From Meandrina meandrites (taxonomy: Eukaryota; Cnidaria; Anthozoa; Scleractinia; Meandrinidae), in the NCBI GenBank assembly GCA_963693305.1, contig OY855905.1, positions 48,748,944-48,812,943 of the forward strand: DNA of 64,000 nucleotides, given 5' to 3'. Under the pieces are notes generated by a model that was given only the letters and a program-made list of their open reading frames with translations, searched no databases and had not been told where the DNA came from. Below, one piece after another: positions 1 to 14,280 of this stretch (position 1 is its first letter; each line of letters starts with the position of its first letter). A program made the translations under genes and the position numbers.

Positions 1-3000
1 TAAGTTGTCATGTTTTTATTTTGCAATTTATTATCTTTTTGCGAAAAGCACCCCCACGAAAATCGAAAATTGTGCTGTGTTTGGCTCCTTATTACTTTCG
101 CGTTTGCTTGCGTTTTAAGTCATCGTTTGCATTTGAAATGGTCGTTGCGCTCTTCTTACAACTTTTGGCATGTTTTCCTTTAGTTACCTCGTCAACCGAC
201 ATCTGCTCGAATCTGCACACGAAACTGTTTCGTGGTCAGGCTAGGGAGGGTGAAGGGAAAGAGCGTGACACGCTTTCATACCCGGGTTTCATGCTACACC
301 ACAGGTTGCCTAATTTACAACAATTGTTTCTCAAAAGGAATCACAGAATAAGTACTTCACGCAACACTTCTTCTCTTAGTTATCCGGATATTGTTTTATA
401 TTTGATTCCCCATTTCTTCGTATAATTTTATATCCGGCGAGAGCGCCTCTGCTAGTGGCTTCTTATTGCGCAGTACAAAAGCAAATCTGCCTTCCACACC
501 TGTGACATAGCATCACGTGACGTGCCAAAATCCGAACGTTTTCAAAATGGCCGCCAAATTGGCGTAAAAGAAAATTCGTAGTAAATTCATTTTGGCCGAT
601 ATCTTTAAAATTTTACCTTCTAAAGATTCCTGTTGCTATAAACAACTTACAGAAAAAAATAAAAAAATCGGGGTAAATTTTCCAAGAGTTGCCCTTTAAC
701 AAGGTCAAAGACAGACCTCACCCTAAGTAACCCAGATAAGAAGATGTGGTGATATTCGGCCGGGATGGGAGCTGAAAACAGGAGCGGTAAGCGGGAATTT
801 CAACAAAGAGCCGGAGCGGGATTTTGTGTTTTTATGCAGTCGCGATGCGAGAATCTTTACGGAAAGTTTTTTCGTAACTGCATAAAATGTAATTAACAAA
901 ATTTGACTGGAACAAATTGCTTGATCTGTGTAGCGGTGTAGGGCTTCAAGTACGGAATAGGTTATAGTGTAGTGTGTCAAGTTTATATAGCTGCCGTTAC
1001 ACATCGTCCTTTTAACATGGTAAAAGGGCTCTTTACCTCGGGAAACTCACAAATAGAGAGGACGTTTTTTTGGTAAATATCATAAATAAAATGTGCTCTG
1101 TCATTTTGTTTTTCCGCGTGCTTTGTAATTTTGTTTTCCCGGGTGTTTTGTCATTTTCATGGCCTGTTCGCCATTTTTATTTCCCGCTTATGAAAAAAAA
1201 GACTAAAAATTATCTCAGCAAAATGTTCCCCAAGGTAAATTTATGGCGGTGTGAAAAAGAACAAAAGAATCGCCCATGAAAGTTACCGAGGCAAATAGGT
1301 AGGTTTTCCAAGTACCCCAAGATAAAATGACCAATCGCGAGGCAAACCTCAAAGATAAGCAAATAAAATAAACAGAGAAATTTGAAATTAAATATGATGA
1401 CGTGAGGTTTAGATTTCCTGAGGTCAACTTTGCGTGTTCAAGGCAGCAAAAACGTGGTCTTTCTTAGAATCATGGCTTGATGGCTTGCTGATTTGTAAGT
1501 AAATGCTATTTTTTTTTTGGAAATTTGGCGTTTAAATACAACACTAGTCAAGGAAGATCTATAGTGCGTTTTCTTATATGTATTTCGATTTCATCTCAAG
1601 GTTTAGAAAAATCCAACAAAGAGATTTATATAAACGGAGTCTTCGCCTTCTATTTCTTCGCTGTCTGAAATACTGACATAACAAAGCAGTAGAGGACTGT
1701 CGAAAGAGTATAAATAATAAAAGCGAGATAATGCTAAGCAAGCACCCTCGAATTACCCATTTTCGCATTTCGCGCCAAAAACAGTATGAAAAATTGACCT
1801 TGGTAAAGTGTTAAGTGTGTGACCGCAAACACCTCGGTAACGTATTCCTGCGGTGAGTTTACCTTGGTGTTATTTACTTGGGAATGTTATTTGCCTGGGT
1901 ATGTAAAACGTTCGTTACAAACATATCGGCATTTCTATTTTCAGCGTTTTCGTCACAAAAAACATGTATGAAATACTCTATTTTCTGATATTGTTCTTTG
2001 ATCGTTAAAAACAGGCAATAAATAACAAAAGAAATGGAAAACAGCGCAAAACGTCGGCGCAAGGAGGTGAAGTGGGGGACGAGTGCTTCGAGTAACGCTC
2101 AATTCCTCTTGCGTTCAGTTTGCGTCGGAAAAAGAGAGGACGGACGATTTTTTGGTAAAAATCATAAATAATATGTGTTCTGTCATTTTGTTTTCCCGCC
2201 TGTTCGCCATTTTTATTTCCCGCGTATGGAAAAAGAAGACTAAATATTATCCCAGCAAAATGTTCCCCCGTCACTGCTTTCCCTATCCCCGGATATGGTA
2301 AATTTTCTAAGAACACCTATTTTTTTAGTGGCGCGAAAGTCTTTAATGAACTCCCTGTAAAAATTGCAAGCGTAAATAACATACAAGCTTTTTGCGGCCT
2401 AGCAAAACATTTACTTTTATAATAACTATTTAGTAAAGTATATTTTAATCTCTTTTTGACCGACACGAGACAGCCCAAAGGGCCTTTGATTGGGATTTCT
2501 TGGCGGTAATTTTTCGTGGCTCGCAAAAGAGGCTCGCGGCTCGCAAAAAGGGGCTCGGGCTCGAAGGCTCGCAGAATAGTTTCCCCCGACAAAATCCAGT
2601 CGTGATGACTTGAGCCACCGATCGACACTGAAATCCGATTAAAATCGAGTTTCAAATCTTCCAAATCATTCCCAGCAAAACACAACAGAATACTAAAATT
2701 CTCACATGTATGTAGAACTTACATGTATATAGAGGCAAAGTTGTGGGTAAGTTTAACTAATAAATCCTGCCGTTACGGTTGCACAATTACCTTTTTTCTG
2801 GAGCTCAAACTTCACTTCGACGTCAGAGAGAGATTTTCGCCTCACGTTCCTTCTTTAGGAGAGTTACATTTACTTAACACATAGCACAAAGGAAGAGTGC
2901 TACACATTCATTACGAGTTGGCCGATACACTGACGTAAAGTTTACAGAACCACGGACGATTCAAATCACATATAGTCGCTCGCCAAAACGTATGGTAAAA

Positions 3001-3990
3001 GTTGATTGCGCTTTCAACTGAGGAGCCAGAATCTCGTGCATGTCATTTGAGGGAAAGACAATATGTCTAATAGAATGACCCCATCGAAGTCATAATCCAT
3101 TCGCAGTATTCTTCTGGAGCCTGTCTCGCAAAGCTCTCACTGGCGTGACAAACGACGTCTAAGCAAGTTTTAAATCGAAAAATAGTAACAGAAACTTAAA
3201 AGCAAGCTGTAGTTGGGAAGAACAAATGTCAATTTAGGGACGTTCGCGCCAATTGTTTATGCGCATCCTTACTGCACACGTAATTCATTCATGTCGCAAT
3301 GTCACGCACCGCGTCATGCATCGAGTGTGCGCGCTGAGAAAAATATCAGCCGTTGAGAGTTAATATACATTCATTACGAGCTGGCAAAGTCTACAGAATG
3401 CCTGGTGACACCTTTTTTCTATTTTCATAGAAAGCCAAAAAAAAAAAAAAAAAAAAAAAAACAGAAAAAGAAAACGAAAACGAAAAATCTGATCGTGAGA
3501 AATTATATATCGTTTTTTTTTCCCACTCACTCACGTTGGCTCGAATTTATCTATTCGGCGGCCGAGCACGACAACAAGTGTCCCTCCAAAAGGTTAATAC
3601 TGCCAGAAAGAACATGAGTAGACGCAAGCAAAGTGGTCTTAAATTTGTAAGAAAATTAGGTTGCGGTTACCTAAAGTGTGTAAATAGACTTCTTGTCATG
3701 CTGTCATCACTATGCGGATCAATTTCCATTTCTGGCGGCAGAATAACTTATTATGTTTAGCGGCGAACTCGCATTGGCGGAAATTCAGGAGAGACAGAAG
3801 TTTATCTAGCAAGGAATGAAGGCCATTTCTCAGATCGATCGATATAAAACACATGTGGACCGCCGGACGGTGGAAATGGTGAGTTGCAGTAACATGACAG
3901 CGGCGCCATAGAAATGTTGTATTTAGTGCAGTTTTTCTGTCATACATACCAGCGCATTTGTAAACCGGCTTTCCCAACATGGATTATTCA
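1..3990. other. intergenic, no gene seen
   Basis: AT-rich. Apart from the direct copies above and an A run at 3429-3452, I find no exon or known element. Short open frames here lack splice or codon support. Confidence 0.6.
1050..2260. repeat. two diverged direct copies of a 190-bp segment
   Basis: 1055-1240 and 2125-2270 share AGAGAGGAC, TGCTCTGTCATTTTG, CCTGTTCGCCATTTTTATTT and AGCAAAATGTTCCCC. Intergenic repeat, unclassified. Confidence 0.65.
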
Positions 3991-3992
3991 CT

Positions 3993-4455
3993 AAAGCTTA
4001 GTTCCCACTAGCAACATAAGGATCATAAGCATAAGCATAATCATAAACGTAAACATAAGCTTCTTATGTTCTAGTGGGAACTTCCGCACTTAAAACTCAA
4101 AGAATTGTATTCCAATGCGTGTCCCTGTTAAAATGAACTGACCCGAAAGAACTGGATATAGAAATCTATTGGCCAAAACACAATGACCTAGTTGCGTCAT
4201 TATGTTTTTTATTATGCCGTTATGATTTTTGCGTTCCCACTATAAAGAAAAGCAACATAGTCATAGTCATAGACATAATCATAATCTTAAGAAAATGGTC
4301 GATCATTTTCTTATGATTATGATTATGTTGATCATAAGGGCGCTTATGATTATGTTTCTGGACGTTCCCACTAAGACATAAGCGACATAACAGCGTTATG
4401 TTTATGCTTATGATTATGATTATGATCGTTATGTCGCTAGTGGGAACTAGGCTTA
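3993..4455. mobile_element. MITE rich in CATAAG/ATTATG repeats
   Basis: Inverted ends TAGTTCCCACTAGC..ACATAA and TTATGTCGCTAGTGGGAACTA. Internal GTTCCCACT/AGTGGGAAC marks recur at 4070-4080, 4234 and 4368, and there are short CATAAG or ATTATG repeats. No coding capacity. Confidence 0.65.
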
Positions 4456-4587
4456 AACAATCATATAAAGGGGACGTGGTCAATCAAAACTCAGGAATTG
4501 CAATATACCATTTAAATAAGATGTGATGATATGATATGATATTTTACAATTATTCCAAGAGCGCGGGTTGTATATGAGATGGTAGAT

Positions 4588-4618
<31 letters not shown>

Positions 4619-5734
4619 TCAACGATCTCTTATCCAACAAGCGCGAGTGTATTTAAGCTCCCCAGCTGTTTTCGTTGACGCGTAACGGCTACGATATTTG
4701 TGGCCAATGGTATATGGACGAGAGTGTTTTACTGGGAACTAAACCACTCGTAGATTCCATACGCCGCTCCATCGGGGACCCGTGTGGCGTATTTTCCGTA
4801 TGACATGCTTGCGAGTGTCATATCGCTCATTGACGTCACGATTCTCGCCATTTGTACTTTGTTGAATGAACTTGGTTTCTTGTGTCGTTCAGGTTTGTTG
4901 TGAGCAAGCATCGACAAGCAGATTTAATTTGTTTAATTAAGCGACGAAAAATAATGAGTTTTCCGAAAACCGCAAGGACGAGAACATGGTAATGAAAACC
5001 TTGACGATTTGAAGGCTTTTAGAGAGAATTCTTCGCAAGGAATTTCACAAAGTGCAAGATGTTGTAAAGAAGAAAACAAAAGCAGTTGAAAACTATCGGC
5101 CGTCAAGACATTGCCGCATCGGATTCAAGTCAAAAGTCAGTGATGTTTTCAGTTCTTACGTGTTACGATATTTAGTTGACAAATATTTCATGTATTTTGT
5201 TTGATTGGAATTCAGTACGGTGTTTCTATATCCTGAACACGGGTGCTTTGTATTTTCTGTGAAGACGAACGGTGATATGTAAAACTTGCTCGATTTTTCG
5301 AAAACAATGAAATAAAAATCGGCAATTTCAATTACATCTGGTCTCCATATAATAAAAGAAACATTACACGTTGGCTCAAAGATATGAATTTACGTTCTCG
5401 TGGCAAAAACGACATCTCCCTCGTTCGCTGCGCTCACTCGTGAGATATCGTTTCTGCTACTCGAACATAAAATTCATATCTTCTCGCCACCGTGTAATAT
5501 TCTCTATATATACCATTGCCTGTTAACCAATCAAAACTCAGGAAGTGCAATATACCATTGCTAGTTTTTAATAAGATATGATATGATAGATATGATATTT
5601 CGCTGTTTTCGTTGAGGCGTATCGCCTACGATATTTGTGGTCAATGGTGTATGAGCTCATATACCATTGCCTGTTAACCAATCAAAACTAAGGAATTGCA
5701 ATATACCATTGATAGTTTTTAATAACATACGATA

Positions 5735-5830
5735 TGATGTGATGTGATGTGGATGTGATGTGATGCGATGTGATGTATTGCGATATGATGTGATGTGATG
5801 TGATGTGATGTGATGTGATGTGATGTGATG
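5735..5830. repeat. GATGT pentanucleotide repeat
   Basis: Repeats of GATGT/GATGC. Preceded by three diverged copies of a segment with ACCATTGCCTGTTAACCAAT (about 4478, 5512 and 5662); a related GCAATATACCAT motif occurs near 63630. Confidence 0.85.
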
Positions 5831-6422
5831 GGCCAGGTTCATTTTATTTTTCGTCTTCCTAACCATGACGGGGGAGGGGGAACCTTGCTATTGATGTCAT
5901 CCCATCTTGGTGGGAATAGAAACTTAGTCCGGCTTAAGGGAACCAAAATACGACCAGCGGTACGGGACACTTTGGCCCAATCCAGACTTTTACAGATACT
6001 AGGGAGCTTAAGCAAATCGCGATGGCAACGGCAACGATAACGTCGCTACGATAATGTCGCCAAACTAAACGTTTGATGAGCAGAACAATAGCTTTGCAAG
6101 TGCGTAATAAATTTTGCTGCATTTCTTAGCCGTCTTCTGCAAAGCAACAACGTAAAATCTCCAAATTCTGCGTGGGAGAACGCAAACCTTGACGCGTTCG
6201 CCTCGTCTTTCTTTTTATCATTTAGAAATGAACGCTCCCTTTACATATTCGGCTGGGGTTAGCTCTTAAACCGATAGAAGTATCAGGCGTCGTCCTTGGC
6301 GTGGCCGCCGTCATTGCTTAAGCTCCCTAATTGTGCAAATAATGGACAGCTGTTTGATTCAGACGACTCTATGGACTAAGTGACCTGAGGGACGCCGAAT
6401 GTTCCGGCTACATAACACTCCT

Positions 6423-9400
6423 TTATGGTGTAAAATCAAAAGTTGGACCAGCGTTTGGCCCGACATCCGGGTCCCCATTGTCGTCAATGGGCGTTCGCAC
6501 TAGGTTTTTCAAGTGAAGATCAACCGAGTACATGAGGCCAAGAGCATCATTCAGTGAGTCAGGATGGCCATTGAAGACCTCCTCCAGTGATTTCAGCAGC
6601 TTGGTATACACTTTATTGAACCGTTCTGCTTTCCTGTAAGCTTTGGAACCTGGAGTGTAGTTTGACATCTGGGGACTGGAAACCATCGACCATACACCTT
6701 CCGGATCAAAAGGAATCTTGGAACCGTTGAAGTAGTAGGTGCTATTACACAACTATGTATCAAAAGGGAGAAACACATTTACCAGTAATAGTAAGTGTAC
6801 TAGTGTCGTTAAAGTAATTATACATGAAGTGTTTGCGCTTACAAATTTATTAGTTGTTAAAAAACTGTTGTGCTGAGTCCGCTGGCAACGGAAACACTTA
6901 ACTAATTATCAACTTGAAGTTGATGAGGTAATTTCACCGCCGATGCGAATAAAAAAAGCTGACGGTAGCCCCTTCTTTAGAGCCGAGTTTGTTCCCACGA
7001 ACCAGATAAGTAGTTCAATTTTTTTTCACCGAATTAGTTTGCTTTCGCCAAGAAATTCAAACAAGTCTATAGCAGGTTTGAAATTTGTTTTAAGCAAGTC
7101 TGCTACTTATCAGCAAAAACAGATTAGTTTCCTATAGTAAATTCTAATTTCTTGATATCTGCTAACACAATAATTGACGAAATGACAGTTAAGACTGATG
7201 GTTTTGAATATAACTTTCTTGAAACTCAGGAGAATAGCCAATAACCTGCGCCAAAAATGGTTTAAATACCAATCACAACTTATAATAAGTACCTGCCACG
7301 CGCGTATCTTATCACCATTGACAGGTCACAGATGACAAATGACAGATCTTTCCCCCTCCATTTTGTAAAGTACGTGACCAATCGTATAATTTTCTTTACT
7401 TAATAATAAAGAGCGAAACAGTGTATACCTTTGTGTAATCCACCAAACTATCGTCATTAGCATCATTTCCGTCTGGGGGCGATACTGTCTCCATCACTTG
7501 AATCTCGTGTTTCTCAGCAATTGAATAGAACAAGAAGTAATGTGACAGATCCTCTTTCTTTTCTTTATTCCAGACAACTGGATTGCACGGCGAGCTACCT
7601 TCACCCTGCTCAACTATATCTTGGATGGCTTCCACTGCTGTAAAGTAGTCATAGACTTTCAAGGTATGTCCATGCACTGACCAGTCTTGAGTATCAACTT
7701 GTCTGCTCGGATCGCCGGTGAATATGCTGTTGTTTTTCCCATACTCTGTAAGGTTTCCAAGAGCGTTCAAGATGTCATTGTAGAAGCCCCCGATTGTGTT
7801 ATGGTTCTTGATAATTGCTCTAGTATCGTCACCAGCAAAACCTCTTTGGGGCTTGTTGTATCGAGAAAGTGTGAAGAAAGACAAAATTAAAGGACAATAA
7901 TGTCACAAAGGGAATTTTCATAGAATATCTGTCTACGAACTAAAATAAGAATCGAACCAAGCAATCTGTACGTAAACGCTTCTCTAGGTTTGATAACACT
8001 ATAATCAGTATCACCACGACTTTGTCTTATAAAGAGCATTCTTATTAGTGCCTTGAAAGTTCTAGTAAGGCCCATTCTTCTTTATTCCCGCCCCTTCCTA
8101 TAGAGCCCCCACACTTCCGGCCCGAAAGCTCATTTTTTAAATACGTCACCCCCTGGCTATTTAGCACACCTACCCACTCCCCTCCACTTCCCTAGATGGT
8201 AAATCATGACAATTTATGTACAAGGTTTTACTTGCCTTGTAGTTTACGATGTCTATCATGCAGTGTCTTTTTTATTTGAATTCATTTCCTCTTAGCCCTT
8301 TCCCATCTGAGCCCTCTGTACCCTTACACTTTTGACAAAGGGTGTCACAACCAACAACAATGGTGCCATCTTGTAGAGCAAGCTCAGAGCTATCTACCTA
8401 ATGCAAAATGTTTTGAACTTATTACACCGAAAAACTCGGTGGGGGTCCAATTATATGTACCTGTAACGCCAGTATGTTTTCTTCAGGACACCTTTTCCCT
8501 TCTTCATTCTTACTGCAATGGCCTGCCTCCACCATATTGCTCTTGAGACGCAGGCTACTCTTGACACGATTTTTGAATGAAAATGCGTGTCGAAAGCTGG
8601 AAATATGTTCTATCTCCAGTTCTGGCTGCTCAATTTTCATAAAGATGTTCCTAATTAGGGCAAGGGAGAGCTTTTCAATAGGTACAACTAAATCAGGCTG
8701 CACTCCTCCAGGAAGGCGTGAAGGGTATCGTGGAATAAAATCCTTTGAATACAAGGATGGTTTTCCGCCAACAGCATTAAGGATGTTGGCAACAAGCGCC
8801 ATATGCATCATTTCTTGGATTACTATTGTTTTCATGAAACTTTGAATTTCCAGATTGTAGTTATTCTTGATGGACGCCACAGCAGTGAGATAGGGAGGAA
8901 TAGTCGAATGCTCAAGTTGAAGAGCAATTTGTAGATCCTTTCGGAGTTGCTCCACAGAGTAAGAGTTCTGTGGCTCTCCAATCAAAGGATTTTCTTTTGA
9001 GAGCCATTCCACGATAACGTTACGCTTGGACTTTGAAAGATCACGTGTAACAGGCATATGGTTTGGATGCGACATTGGCAACTCGAGACTCATTTTGATT
9101 GCCTTTCGGTAGTTTATGACGTCGTCATAGTTGCCTAAATCTACGAAGTTATCAGTCATCACTGGATACAGGTTTGCGTACTGTTTAAAGATTGGGTAGA
9201 CGTCATCCAGCCATGTTGGTTCATTGCCCTTTATAGTGTAATGATCCCACGCTAGAATGACGATAAGCGAGTTAAGTAGCTCGAAAGCACCGTTTTCGCA
9301 CATTTTCTTACAGTTCTTGTGTCGATTTTCGACCGAGTATACAAAAGGATAAATCTGTCCATCGAAAATGGTTCGGTTATTTTTAGGATCTTTTACTTCT

Positions 9401-12400
9401 ATGTCAAACGATGCAATTCCGTTTTCATCCGTTATTGAATGGGAAGGTATATCAGGCAAAGCAGGCTGACCAATCTTTGGTCCATCATTAAAACTGATAT
9501 TCTGACAGCTACAAGGGTCAAGTTTAACACGTGATCCAGGAAGAGGCTTCCCAAACCTCGTCGCAATTAGTTGAACGTTAGCTCGCTCATCTGGATTCCT
9601 TCGAAAAGTCCATTCGTTGTACGGATGTATATCAATGCCATCTCGATCTTCTGCCATTACTATTCTCTTGCATTTTAAAACTGGCAACGTACCAGTGACC
9701 TAAAAATTGGAACAGTTATAAGAATTTATCAAGGACGTTAGAACCTTTCCGGTAATCACTTCCAAAATCAATTTTGACTAATGGAGCCGATCTACAAAGT
9801 GTAATTTAAGGTGATTCCACTGAAAAAGAAGGAGTATTTAAAATTTACTTGGTCCAGTTTATAACTATGTTATGAGCGTTACAAAAATGCAATAAAAAAT
9901 GGGGGTCACTGTGCTCGTTTTGTGCAACCTGAATGGCTACTATAGTATACATATGACCCACGAGGTTTATACTAGGAACCCTCATAATCCGAAAAGGGAA
10001 CTATCATTTCTAGAAAAAAATTATTTCTTGCGTTAAAATATCGAACCAGTTCAACGAAACAGACTTTAATCTTACATAACAAACTATTTTAATTAGCCTG
10101 GAATTAAGAGTATGAAAGAAATTAAAGATTTTGCTCAAAACGTACTTTTTAATGCATTCAAATAAAAATATCGCAAAGTCGAGAATTTAACTTTTCTTTA
10201 TTGTATTCAACCGAATGTCTTTAATTTTTTGCATTAAAAAATGGGGGTCACCGTGCTCGTTTAGAAGAAAAAGACCATTTATTTCTCTTCTGAGCTTAAC
10301 CTAAAGAAAAAGCCGTAATTTTGTGTGTGAGCGCGCGCTCGTGCACGCGCTAAATGACGCGAAAACTCATGCGCAGCAAGGATGCGCAATGCAATTTAGT
10401 GGAATCACCTTAAAGTTGAAAATTAAAGTTTCGAGCGTTATACGTTAGCCATTCGTTGGTGCAAGCTGGTGGATGTGGGTTGTGTGCGTGTTTATCCACT
10501 AGAACATGGAGTTATAGTACTAGAATAAGCATGGATAGATGGTACATGAATTAGTAAACCAATTAATTAATTAATTTATTGATTGATTGATTGATTGATC
10601 TATTTATTTATTAAATTTTCTTCAGTGCTACCTTGGTGGATGGAAAGCACTATAATGTACTCCGCTTATCCGAATTAGTCTTAATACCGAATTGTTTTTC
10701 ATCTACTAGAAATTTTCACAAACAATAGAATGGCAATGAAAACAAAAATGGGACCTACAATCAATGCAGCCTGCGTGCCGGCCACCACTCCAGGATTGTA
10801 ACTTTGTCAATCTTTTGTTAGGATACGTTGAATGATAGGTAAAGTCTGCATACGAGCCTAGTGGCTCATCAGGCCGGAGCTTATCTCGGTTTCCGTAGCA
10901 TGAAGCACCTTACAGAAATGGTCAAGGGGGTATTTTGGGGGGTGGAAGAGTGGTACTAAATGAAAGAAAATCAAGAGGAAATTTGCCACTTTGCCAAACA
11001 AACATAACTTGAGTATCAAAACGTACCTCAGCAACAACCAATGGACGCTGACTCACTTCTCTAATTTCATGAGATAACAATGATCCAAGTGACGGGAAGG
11101 CCTGGACACCAGCAGTGTTTTGATACCAGTTTGGGACCTTGTTATGAATCAGACCAAGCCAACGGAGATTATCAGAGCATGTGAACGACGGCTTTCTGTT
11201 AAGAGGCAAGGCAACATATAGATCACCCAGGATTTTTGTGTCGAAACTTCCATTTTCATATATCGGTAAACTGTTGCCAAAGTCTGCAAAAACTTTTCCT
11301 TTCGTTTGATCGACGTAAAAAGGTGCATCCTGAAGATAACTCGGCATTGCCTTCATCATGCGGCCGTGAGTAAAGAACGGTGGAGACCTGCTTCCTAACA
11401 AACCAATTGTGCCTGTGTGATAGGAAATAGAGAAATAAACTGAAACAAACTTCCGAAAATTATATTATATGGTTGGTAGGATGATAGTAAACTTATATAG
11501 AAGACCTCCTTGAAGTAGATATTCGCAAATGAAGTATAATGTACCTGTCACACGTCCAGTGGTAAAAGTACTTTCCTTTGAGTTGCTCACAAACATATCT
11601 ACATTAAAACGTATCGAGAGTCTCTCGCTGTCGATATTGTCATTTTTCATTGCGACTTGAAGTTGCTTGACAAAAGGAGAGTCATTTCCACTGTCCATCC
11701 ATGTAATGTTTGATAACACCGATTGAAAAGCCGCACCAAAAGTAGGATCTCCTCCAAACTGATTGGTGATCATTTTTGTCCATATGTACTGAAACGGGAC
11801 TGGCGTGTAATCTGCAGAAAATAAATTGCCAATTCGAATTCTCCAGCCCCAAATTTCAGAAAAGAGTTGAGCTTCAGTGTCCAAGTCTACCATCTTTGCG
11901 GACGTCTTGTTTCCTCCATCTGGAAACAACAAAGAGAAATACTATGTAATTTATTACTGATAAGTGGTTCACCTGACTGTAATGCAAGGTGGTTCTGAGG
12001 AAAGAATGGTTCCTATGCATGTAAAAAAGACGTAAATATTGTTTATAGTGGTCATGTACTTAGCTTCATATCTCTTCGAGATAGCTAGTTTACAGGCACG
12101 CCACTGAAACAGAGGAAACAAACATTTTAAGTCTAAAATAATTGATTTGTATTTAACTCTGGAGGAACGGAGAGAGGACTCGTACTAGGTTTCTCTGACA
12201 TGCGCTCTACGCAGCTCATTCGCCATGTGCTTGTGCACAATCTTGCTTCGCTCCCCTCCCTTCTCTCCCTACGTATTTGTTGTTGTTATATTTCTTGTAC
12301 ATTTATCTTTTTCTACCCAGTTGGGCAAATGTTTTTAAATGGAAGGGATCACCTCCGAGCCCTTCCCTCTTTTACCCCAGACTTGCTTGATGTAGTTGTA

Positions 12401-13731
12401 TTTCTTCGCTTTTCGTTTAGAGTTAAATGAACAAAACATCGAACTGGCGCGCAGGAGGTAGAGCACTCGACGCCTTTTTGTTGAATTACACGAAAATTTA
12501 CTCCGTTCTCTCAATACTCAGGGAATGTATTTAATATTCGTGTTAGCAATATATTCCAGGTGACTGGGTAAACACATTTGACGAGTCACAATCGAATAAT
12601 TTTTTTTAGAAATCATGTTCTATATAAACGGCATATCTTCTATGATAAGCAAAATATTTATTTCGACTATTTTCCCGATGGCTCAAATCCCAATGCATTT
12701 TTGATCACGCACAAAAAAACTAAAACTTCAGCCGTAGCTATTCAGTTTCCCTCTAAAAATTAACCTACTTTATATATTTTGGGCTCCAAAGACTATTAAT
12801 TGGTTTAGTAAATGCAGCGAGATTAATTTATTCTTATCCAACGGCTTTTAAGAATGATATTGACGGACGTCACCAATGGTCATTCACATGCATGAATGAC
12901 CACAAAAATAACTAACAAATCTACACGCACGAAATTTATTTTTGTACTTATTTTGTATTTCAGATTACGGAAAACAGAGCTTAACTAAGAGATCAGTAAC
13001 CAAGAGGCGGAGATGATTGACATCCGTTAAACTCAAACTTTGTTCGCGCGTTTGATTGATAAACGCTGTAAAGTACGTAGAACAGCAACTGTTACCCCAA
13101 ATGTATTTTCAACCAAACCAAACCAAAACGAAACGAAACGAAATGAGAAATAAACTTGTAGAAATGAACACAACAAGTATTACAACGGTCAAATTTCTCT
13201 GTGTGATAACCTAAAAAAGGAATAAAACACTTGAAGTGCAGAATTTGTTAATTCAAAGATCTGGATTTTGCGAAACGAGCTCTTCGTAGACGGTGACGAT
13301 ATTTAACTCATTTGTTCGCATTCGGAAACACTTTCCTTAAATACCACTCGATGCAGAGATGATTTCTAAACAAAACTTCCGACCCAATAGGTGATAAGTG
13401 CTTCGTTTCGCAAATTACAGATCTGTATTTTGCGAAACGAGCACTTCATAGACTGGGGCGACACTTAACATGTTTCTTTACATTCGTGAATCCTATTTGC
13501 TCGATGCAGTGATCATTTTTGAACAAAGATTCTGAGCAAAAAGGTAATTACCTTTTTGCTCAGAATCTTTAGCTGCTTCTTTTAATCATCACTGTTTTTT
13601 TTAGGCTGTAATATTTTATTTTTTAAAATAAAATGTTACAGCCTAAAAAAAAAAAAAAAAAAAAAACACAAAAAAAAAGATCGATAACCACTAGCTTTTC
13701 AGTTGATAGACTGTCACTCTCACTAAACAAA

Positions 13732-13816
<85 letters not shown>

Positions 13817-13899
13817 TAAGATTCGCACAGCTATTGAAGCTGGTTTCATCATTGGCTCCGGGCAACAACAAGTTGCCTAGGGAAACCAAGAAACACCCC

Positions 13900-13946
<47 letters not shown>

Positions 13947-14236
13947 TTAATAGTTTATTTCTTTTATTTACTTTTACCTTGCATATACCGATATTGACGT
14001 TGAGACCCAGGAGGGAGCCATTATGTAAACACTGTTGAAATAGGTTTTAATAATTTATTTCTTTTACTTTCTTTTACCTTGTATATACCAATTTGTATGG
14101 AATATGTTAATTAATGTTATGATGATGATAGTAGTATTAGTACTAGTTGTAATAACCATGATATCATGACATATATGATATGACGATGATGATAATGATG
14201 ATAATAATAACTTTTTGTGCCTTGGTTTAAATAAAA

Positions 14237-14280
<44 letters not shown>

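Noticed and set aside
13633..13950. Open frame with long Tyr and Leu runs
   Set aside because: Entirely produced by A, TTA and TAT microsatellites in intron 2; no splice or start support.
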